A stretch of DNA of 64,000 bases from Paragordius varius (Eukaryota > Nematomorpha), in NCBI GenBank assembly GCA_964247055.1, contig OZ176056.1, positions 7,316,001 to 7,380,000 on the forward strand. Direction: 5' to 3'. Positions 59,730-64,000 of the stretch are shown piece after piece. The first letter of the stretch is position 1. The number at the start of each line of letters is the position of its first letter. A program made the translations under genes and the position numbers. The notes below the pieces were generated by a model. The model made no database searches and was not told the origin of the DNA. It saw only the letters and a list, made by a program, of their open reading frames with translations.

Positions 59730-62311
59730 TTAAGAATTAATGGGCAGAGTTCCTTTATTACATATAGGATTGGTATATTCTATAACTGTATAGTTGGTAT
59801 TTTCTTTTATACTTTCGTTAAAATTATTGTTTAGGATGCTTGCATCATAATTTTTAGTGTTGTCTACAGATCTACATTCTTCTGAATTTGGGTGATTTTG
59901 GTTTTTAACGTTGGACACATTCCCGCCAACTGTTTGAACAGTTGATTTCTTATTATTGAATGGTGTATAATAGTAATTATTATTTTGGTTTTTAGACGTC
60001 TTTAGTGATAAATTTATATTGATTGAACCAAGACGGGCCAAACTACTGCCCCCTGGCAGTCCGGATTCCTTGATTAAATGTGGATAATAATGTTGATGTG
60101 TATGAGATGTTGGGGTACATTGATGCCCGCTAGAACCATTTAACATATACTCCAAATTTTCAATATACTCTATGGCATTACGTAGGATTTCAACTTTGGG
60201 CAATCGTTGTGTCGGATTAAGCGATGTAATTCGTTTCAATGTTTCAAATGCTTCATTCACCTTTTATTTATATATATATATATATATATAAGGGTTTGAA
60301 TTAGAAATATTTTAAATTATTTAATTTATTTAATCTATAATACTTAAAATACGAAGTTAGGGGTGCTTTCGACCCTCCTTATATTATATCAAAGCTATCA
60401 TCCTATAAAGATAATTATAACTTAAAACAATCGACAGTTTTATACTCTAAGTTAACCGCCCTCGATATGAATCACAATTAAACTATTTATTATAGAAAAA
60501 GTTAATAATCTGTGGAAAATTTTATATTAGCAACATTTTCTATATCGATAATTTACATTGCAAATTTAAGCAAACGTCAATCATCAAATGTTTGAGGCAA
60601 TTTTCATATCATTTAAGATATAAAAAGGAAAATAAAAACTCGTTGAAAAAAGTTTTCTTTTAAATATGAAAATAAAGTTTGAAAAAACTTTTTTAAGACG
60701 ACGCCGTTCTCTCATGGTTGCAGCCTTTCTTCGATCCACGGTGACAGTTTTTTTCTTACAAATTTTACAGGCCCAAAGCAAGCATTTTTTAGTTGGATCG
60801 CTGGGGTCATGCAAGCTTAACAGGGGTGTTGGTGTACTTTTATTCCTATCATAATTCTCTATTATTTGATTACAATTCTTATCAATACTAAAGTCATCAA
60901 AAGAGGAATGCTTTATATCATCGATACCATGGTGTAAACTTGAAGGATCATCACCAAAGTCCGTATTAATGTTAAGATTATTATTCTGATTCGGAAATGA
61001 ATTGTGATAAAAATGTTCCTCCATTTCTTGAGAATCGAAATCCTCTTTAAGTATAATACTAGTCGATAAACTTGTATATGTATCGTCACTTTTCGCATTG
61101 TAAGGTAAACATATATCTTTTGGAGTGTCATTAATTATTCGATTTTCGGTTTCAGCAAAATTTTGATTCAATGTGGTGGAAACTCTATCCAAAGAAGATT
61201 GCGAACAATTTGTAAGGCGTGAAAATTCTGATTTAGGTGCATGGGTTATATTTGAGTTGGAAATGAGATTTGTACTGTTGGAATTCATTAAAAAATGTCC
61301 TTTTAAAGCGTCCAAACATCGTTCAAAAGTCGTTGGCTCACCAAGATATAAATTTTCGTTTTCACGTTTTATCATCATTTCTGACTTTATGACACTATCA
61401 TGCATTATACCAGTATTATTAGCTGAAATTAGGATAGAGGTGTGAGGTGTCGCAAGAGAGCTATACAATATCGAAGTGTCACCAAAATCACTCGCGGCGG
61501 AATGGAGAAAGGGAAAGTGTAAATTATTTAATAACGAAAACATATTCGCAGGATTAGAGTTTGTATGTATATTATTTGTGCTAAAATTGATGTCGGAGGG
61601 AAAATCTCTGAACCTTGATGAAGTTATCAGCGTCGAATTTAGATTAGGTTCATTCATAGCCGAGGAGTATAGAGTTTGAATTGAGGGTAGACAAATCGAA
61701 GATTGATATGGCGTAATCCCTAACATACCCATAGATGTTTGATTAACATTTTCACGGGGAGTATTGTTGTTTGTATTTGGTGGGTGGTTTTCAAATTGTT
61801 TTAAACAACTTTTATGATTTTTCCTAATTTTTTTGTGTTTCAACTCAGATTTATGATGTTGCAAACTAGATTTTTGAGTGTCCTTTAATCCGTCTGTTGG
61901 TACAAGTATATTTTTGGGAACTTTTTCACCAGTTTTATTTTTATCGAGGTCTGTAGTGCTAGTCATTAAAAGTAATTTTTTTCGTTTATATTTACTGAGT
62001 CCATTTAGGATGTTTGGATCTAACATTTGACGGCTTGGGTCAATTTTTACATTGTCATCATCTTTTACTAATTTGATTTTACCATTTTTATGTTCTTTAA
62101 AGCTTTTCTTTTTAACTTTTTGGGGCCGTTTTTCATTGGCGTTTTGTGACAATCTACTAACTTCAGAAGATGAATCATTTAACATTGTATGATGAATAGT
62201 GGTAGGTGGATTCTCCATATTTTCAGGTATAATATTGCTAAAGTAATTATTTATATCGGGCCATCCATGTAATTTTTCAAACAATTCAAGCGGTGTTGTC
62301 GTTATATCCAT
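59730..62311 (-). CDS. MyoD: Myogenic bHLH transcription factor (MyoD family), two exons
   Basis: Exon 1 runs 62311-60689 (541 residues) and exon 2 runs 60260-59730 (176 residues plus TAA). The intron (60261-60688, 428 nt) is phase 0, with donor AAA/GTTTTT and acceptor AAAAG/GTG. The join falls inside the bHLH domain and restores [18 protein letters not shown]. Residues 510-541 hold the myogenic Cys-His box [12 protein letters not shown] and the basic region [13 protein letters not shown], including the Ala-Thr pair that marks muscle bHLH factors. Helix 1, the loop NPTQR and helix 2 [18 protein letters not shown] follow to about residue 580. A weak match to the C-terminal helix III is SSLARLGSI. 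The family binds E-boxes as dimers with E proteins and commits cells to muscle. The 717-residue length is about twice that of vertebrate MyoD, because of long Asn/Ser-rich arms. Confidence 0.95.
60261..60688 (-). other. MyoD intron inside the bHLH domain
   Basis: 428 nt, phase 0, between the basic region and helix 1. It contains a TA run next to the acceptor (about 60270-60290). The reading frame of exon 1 continues for 34 codons into the intron before a stop, so unspliced RNA would give a protein with a basic region but no HLH. Confidence 0.85.
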
Positions 62312-62313
62312 AC

Positions 62314-62316
62314 CTG
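62314..62316 (-). promoter_or_regulatory. Candidate 3' splice site just upstream of the MyoD ATG
   Basis: On the minus strand the start codon is preceded by TTTATTCCAG/GT-ATG. A pyrimidine-rich AG two bases before the ATG fits either an intron in the 5' untranslated region or acceptance of a spliced leader. Either would place the promoter further upstream (right) than the ATG. Confidence 0.4.
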
Positions 62317-64000
62317 GAATAAATTAAATTCGCAAAATTTATTTATAAAAGGCAAAACGGATATTGGAAGTATAAGTAAGTATAAATTATAATAATGGAT
62401 GTTACTTTGGGGTTAAAACAATATTGAGAATTTATAGCAAATGTAATATGTATATACAATATATGCCTTAAATTAAATAAGTATAATTACATATATTTGA
62501 TTTTTTGATATATTAGAGCTTGTGGTGTTTTTTCACACACAATTTCATAATAAGTTGGAATAATGTGTTTCAAACGAATAATGCGAATATAAAATTATTT
62601 ATATTTTTTTGAATTTTTTTTAAGATTCACAAAAATTACTATAGATGACCATAGGGCAACCATTAATTTTGATTAAAATCAATTTATGTATATATATTTT
62701 CTACTTTTTTATCAAACTATAAAGTTATTTATCGTGTTTGAGGCATTTGATTTTGGTTTTTGCTTAAAGAACAGTTGTTGCATAGCACACAAGGAACAAT
62801 CATAAATTTTTCTTTTTTCACATTTGAACCTATGATAAATCTATTATTTCATAAATATCGATTTTATTGTAATATGAGTATCAATTTCCCATTTTATGAT
62901 ATATATATGAGTATATACTGGTTTGATATTTTATAAATCATCATAAAAGGAGTAAGATTTCGCTTTAAAACTCAAGTTGACTTTTAATGAAACCAATTAC
63001 TCATTATATATAATATATTAGATTTTATATCAATTAAAATAGCACTGTAAAAAATTTATAGGCTTTTAGATTAGTTTTTTTACAAAATTTAATTTTTATA
63101 AAATACCGTGTCAATCTTAGCAGAAGCTGGAAGGATTGACGGCAGCCAGGTGGTTATGATATAAAAAAATAATTTCAATTTATAATTTTTATTATTTTTT
63201 ATACTTTTAAACATAAGACCGTAAAATACAATCACAATATAACAATTTTTTCTTCTAGTTCTTGCGAATCCGATAGTTATTTTTAAAAAAATTAGGAAAT
63301 ATAATATATTTTCAAATGACCATATAAATATTAAATGGGTGCCAGTTTGTTTGAGTCAAAATGCGTGGCTCGAAATCTTGTATTGTCCCTATATTAGTTT
63401 ATAGACACAGGATATATCGGTTAATAAAACCAATAAAAATAATGTTGTTTTCCTATATTGATCAGAAAATTCGCTTCAAAGCTATACCATTTAACAGAGT
63501 AACTCTCGTTTAATAATAATGGATTAATTTATAACATTTTTCCCCTTAGGTTAACAGTTATTCTAGCTTTTTTGATTTTCCTCAAATATTAAAACACTGA
63601 TGCATATTTTAAAAAAGCGTTCAGCTAAAGCTTTATGCATGGAGAAGTACCTAACCCGTATGGATTTTATATAATCGCTAACTTGGGCTATTAAGTGCAT
63701 TAAAGTAACGTAAATTTCAAATGGATGCACGTTTGACAGAGGATAAACTATTGAAGAGATTAGCCACGTTGTTATCTAAATCAAGGGTGCCCCACCGGCA
63801 CATGGAAAATTAGGGGAATCTCAAAATTGGCATGGCAAAAATTTACTCATACGATCCTGGTAAAATTGATATTTTCCAAACAATTTTTTATAAATAAATC
63901 TATATACCCAATTTGAAGAAAAAAGGTGGATAAAAATTGTTATATTTATCGTTTTATTCCATATATATCGATTTTTGGTTGAAAATGCGGCCCGCAAAGC
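62317..64000. other. MyoD upstream region and right edge
   Basis: No gene found in 1.7 kb. A dispersed-repeat fragment similar to 57.2 kb lies at about 63130-63390. The window ends in ATGCGGCCCGCAAAGC, which looks like the start of another hAT-type terminus. Muscle-gene control elements may be here, but none can be singled out by eye. Confidence 0.35.

Noticed and set aside
60666-61679. Plus-strand and alternative-frame open readings over the MyoD exon 1
   Set aside because: They are antisense or shifted shadows of a strongly supported coding exon.

Overview
The window is AT-rich, repeat-dense animal DNA, with long TA runs, many inverted-repeat elements and spliced genes. The best taxonomic clues are a myogenic bHLH gene (bilaterian), a GDP-D-glucose phosphorylase gene with introns as short as 23 nt, and a secreted-peptide gene built from tiny symmetric exons, the layout described as micro-exon genes in parasitic flatworms. 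I infer an invertebrate with very compact introns, with a flatworm as one candidate; the sequence alone does not prove this. All exon joins are read from splice signals, phase and protein similarity, without transcripts.

Layout. 1-2260: broken Ty3/Gypsy pol fossil. 2388-2850: one arm of a foldback repeat. 3478-6300 (-): decayed RTE/BovB-like LINE. 6600-6850 (-): integrase fossil. 8705-10014 (+): micro-exon secreted-peptide gene. 10.7-14.5 kb: palindromic elements and MITEs. 14.98-16.28 kb and 20.06-21.15 kb: one terminal-inverted-repeat family. 16.9-17.9 kb (-): mariner relic. 18.5-19.1 kb: dispersed copy of the repeat that is tandemly arrayed at 52.6-56.06 kb. 22.4-25.7 kb (-): several very short, splice-bounded exon candidates. 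27.8-28.2 kb (+): LINE tail. 29.6-30.75 kb: intact-looking 1.15-kb palindrome. 32.1-32.4 kb (+): two-exon gene for a 65-residue basic protein. 32.8-35.4 kb (-): multi-exon gene for a predicted secreted helical protein. 36.4-45.5 kb: nested DNA transposons (palindrome, inverted hAT pair, hAT inside hAT). 46.7-50.9 kb (-): ten-exon GDPGP1. 52-56 kb: tandem repeat array. 59.7-62.3 kb (-): MyoD.

The host genes do not form a shared pathway. GDPGP1 is a cytosolic metabolite-repair enzyme, MyoD a nuclear muscle-determination factor, and the micro-exon gene and the 33-35 kb gene both start with a signal peptide. Their common feature is exon architecture: introns of 23, 23, 37 and five times 51 nt sit beside introns expanded by transposons. 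This is why most genes here do not show up as long open frames.

The most interesting system is the micro-exon gene at 8.7-10.0 kb. Near-identical 51-nt introns separate diverging phase-1 exons of 15 to 36 nt, which together encode an acidic repeat between a signal peptide and a basic tail.
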